Below, one piece after another: positions 63,267 to 64,000 of a stretch of DNA of 64,000 nucleotides. Position 1 is the stretch's first letter. Every line of letters begins with the position of its first letter. The DNA comes from Ruminococcus sp. (lineage in GTDB: Bacteria > Bacillota > Clostridia > Oscillospirales > Ruminococcaceae). A program made the position numbers and the translations under genes. Below the pieces are notes generated by a model. That model did no database searches. It saw only the letters and a program-made list of their open reading frames with translations, and had not been told where the DNA came from. The stretch spans positions 32,493-96,492 of the forward strand of contig JAHZHC010000012.1 in assembly GCA_019420505.1 (NCBI GenBank), in the 5' to 3' direction.

Positions 63267-63327
63267 GGGTGAAGAGACCCTAAGGTACGCTTTGTTTATT
63301 CAATTTTCAACTCTTCACCCGTTTTTT
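63267..63327 (+). terminator. Terminator with a long loop complementary to the leader
   Basis: GGGTGAAGAG (63267-63276) pairs perfectly with CTCTTCACCC (63311-63320), followed by GTTTTTTATTTT. The 34-base loop contains the two blocks complementary to the 5' leader. Confidence 0.85.
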
Positions 63328-63386
63328 ATTTTATATAGTTATTCGGGAAAAACCTTTTAGGTTATAATATTAATAATGTAATTTAT

Positions 63387-63409
63387 GAACTTAGTGTAAC
63401 GCTAAGTTC
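63387..63409 (+). promoter_or_regulatory. Hairpin in the leader of the last gene
   Basis: GAACTTAG (63387-63394) pairs with CTAAGTTC (63402-63409) around 7 bases, 12 bases before the ribosome site of the gene at 63436. TATAAT at 63363-63368 may be its promoter, with a poor -35. Confidence 0.45.
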
Positions 63410-63435
63410 AAATTTTTATGTAAGGAGAAATTTAT

Positions 63436-64000
63436 ATGAAGTTTAAGAAATTCTTTGCTTCAACAGTGAGTATTCTTACCTTATGTAGTGTAATTGCATA
63501 TTCTCCTATAAATAAAAACATTTCTTATGCTGCTAATGATGATTATTATCAAAAGGCAATTTATGATGATGTTGTAGGTACTTCAGTAACTAATGGTTAT
63601 GAACTTAATATTGATAATTATCCTTGTTTAAGAGGTCAAAATAACGAAAAAATTAAAGTTACTTTTAAAAATAATTTTAAAGGTACAAGTTCAGCTACTT
63701 CTGCAATTGCTTTGAGGATAGCTAATGTTGCTCCGAACTCCAATACTGGTGTGAATGTTAACGTTGGAGCAGAAGTTGTTAATGTAAATTCAAAAGAATT
63801 TGGTAATGAAGTTTCATATGAATTTTTCATTTCAGAAATACTAAATAAAGCTATACACAAATCCACTACTGGTGAAGCAGGAACATCAGCTGTTAATGAT
63901 GTTCACAAATTTGTTATCTATGCAAGTGCGGGTAAATATGCTTTAGATAACAAAATAAAAATTGAAGTCTTAACACCATATGATGAAGAACCAACACCAA
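63436..64000 (+). CDS. Exported protein, partial, related to the preceding triple-repeat protein
   Basis: ATG at 63436 (AAGGAG upstream) opens a frame that stays open to the window end, 188 codons. A signal peptide (MKFKKFFASTVSILTLCSV; cleavage near residue 32, SYAAND) leads to a domain with KIKVTFKN and KFVIYASAG, ending LDNKIKIEVLTPYDEEPTP. The KIKIEVLTP ending matches the NVKIELVTP ending of the upstream repeats. The Thr/Pro/Glu stretch at the edge looks like a linker to further domains. The two genes probably serve the same extracellular role. Confidence 0.75.
   Translation, partial: MKFKKFFASTVSILTLCSVIAYSPINKNISYAANDDYYQKAIYDDVVGTSVTNGYELNIDNYPCLRGQNNEKIKVTFKNNFKGTSSATSAIALRIANVAPNSNTGVNVNVGAEVVNVNSKEFGNEVSYEFFISEILNKAIHKSTTGEAGTSAVNDVHKFVIYASAGKYALDNKIKIEVLTPYDEEPTP

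Overview
The window looks like chromosome from a low-GC, Gram-positive gut Clostridia bacterium, probably a Ruminococcus-like member of the Oscillospiraceae. The evidence is AT-rich DNA, strong AGGAGG-type ribosome binding sites, sigma-A promoters of the form TTGACA-N17-TATAAT, and typical content: a BspA-like surface protein with fibronectin type III domains, an MBOAT/DHHW/SGNH acylation cluster, a choloylglycine hydrolase family enzyme and MMPL plus YhgE-like membrane proteins. No rRNA is present. The tRNAs are Pro(GGG), Met(CAT) and Glu(TTC). The genus is inference.

Layout. 1-5.5 kb: a leftward cluster of a small exported protein, a membrane-anchored beta-propeller-like protein, a lipoprotein and two FtsX-type ABC permeases. 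5.5-9.2 kb: two regulators with small-ligand-type C-terminal domains, an unknown protein, an integrase remnant and tRNA-Pro. 9.2-13.5 kb: a Na/Pi cotransporter with PhoB/PhoR-like two-component genes. 14.1-18.3 kb: an operon for O-acylation of a cell-surface glycan. 18.3-33.5 kb: mostly housekeeping (Nudix, YfhO, MTA/SAH-deaminase-like amidohydrolase, aminotransferase, hemolysin III, a second two-component system), several small XRE repressors with visible operators, and a candidate small RNA. 33.5-34.3 kb: a gene-free block of structured repeats. 34.3-40.6 kb: YhgE-like and MMPL genes, divergent from tetR and aroE, with four copies of a TGAC-N5-GTCA operator between them.

41.0-58.9 kb is an integrated element of about 17.9 kb in the 3' end of tRNA-Glu, bounded by an exact 20-bp direct repeat. 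Its mobility half is decaying: the tyrosine integrase has a frameshift, the Mob relaxase has four in-frame stop codons, and the DUF3987-like gene has two compensating frameshifts. Its cargo half is intact. It is a tightly overlapping operon behind its own promoter, encoding a MORC/MutL-like GHKL ATPase, a Z1-domain P-loop protein, a PD-(D/E)XK nuclease-like protein, an AIPR-family protein, a cytosine-C5 methyltransferase, a Vsr nickase and a small protein. The likely role is a composite restriction-modification or anti-phage system. A broken AlbA/Schlafen-like regulator follows.

59.0-64.0 kb: an AraC-aminoglycoside-phosphotransferase-like fusion, a choloylglycine hydrolase family enzyme, and two exported proteins. 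One has three tandem copies of an unrecognised domain; the other is cut by the right edge.

The most unusual items are the defence operon, the relaxase with four TAR stops in an otherwise open frame, a structured repeat family shared by the 8.6, 33.7-34.2 and 58.9 kb loci, and long complementarity between the 5' leader and the terminator loop of the triple-repeat secreted protein gene.
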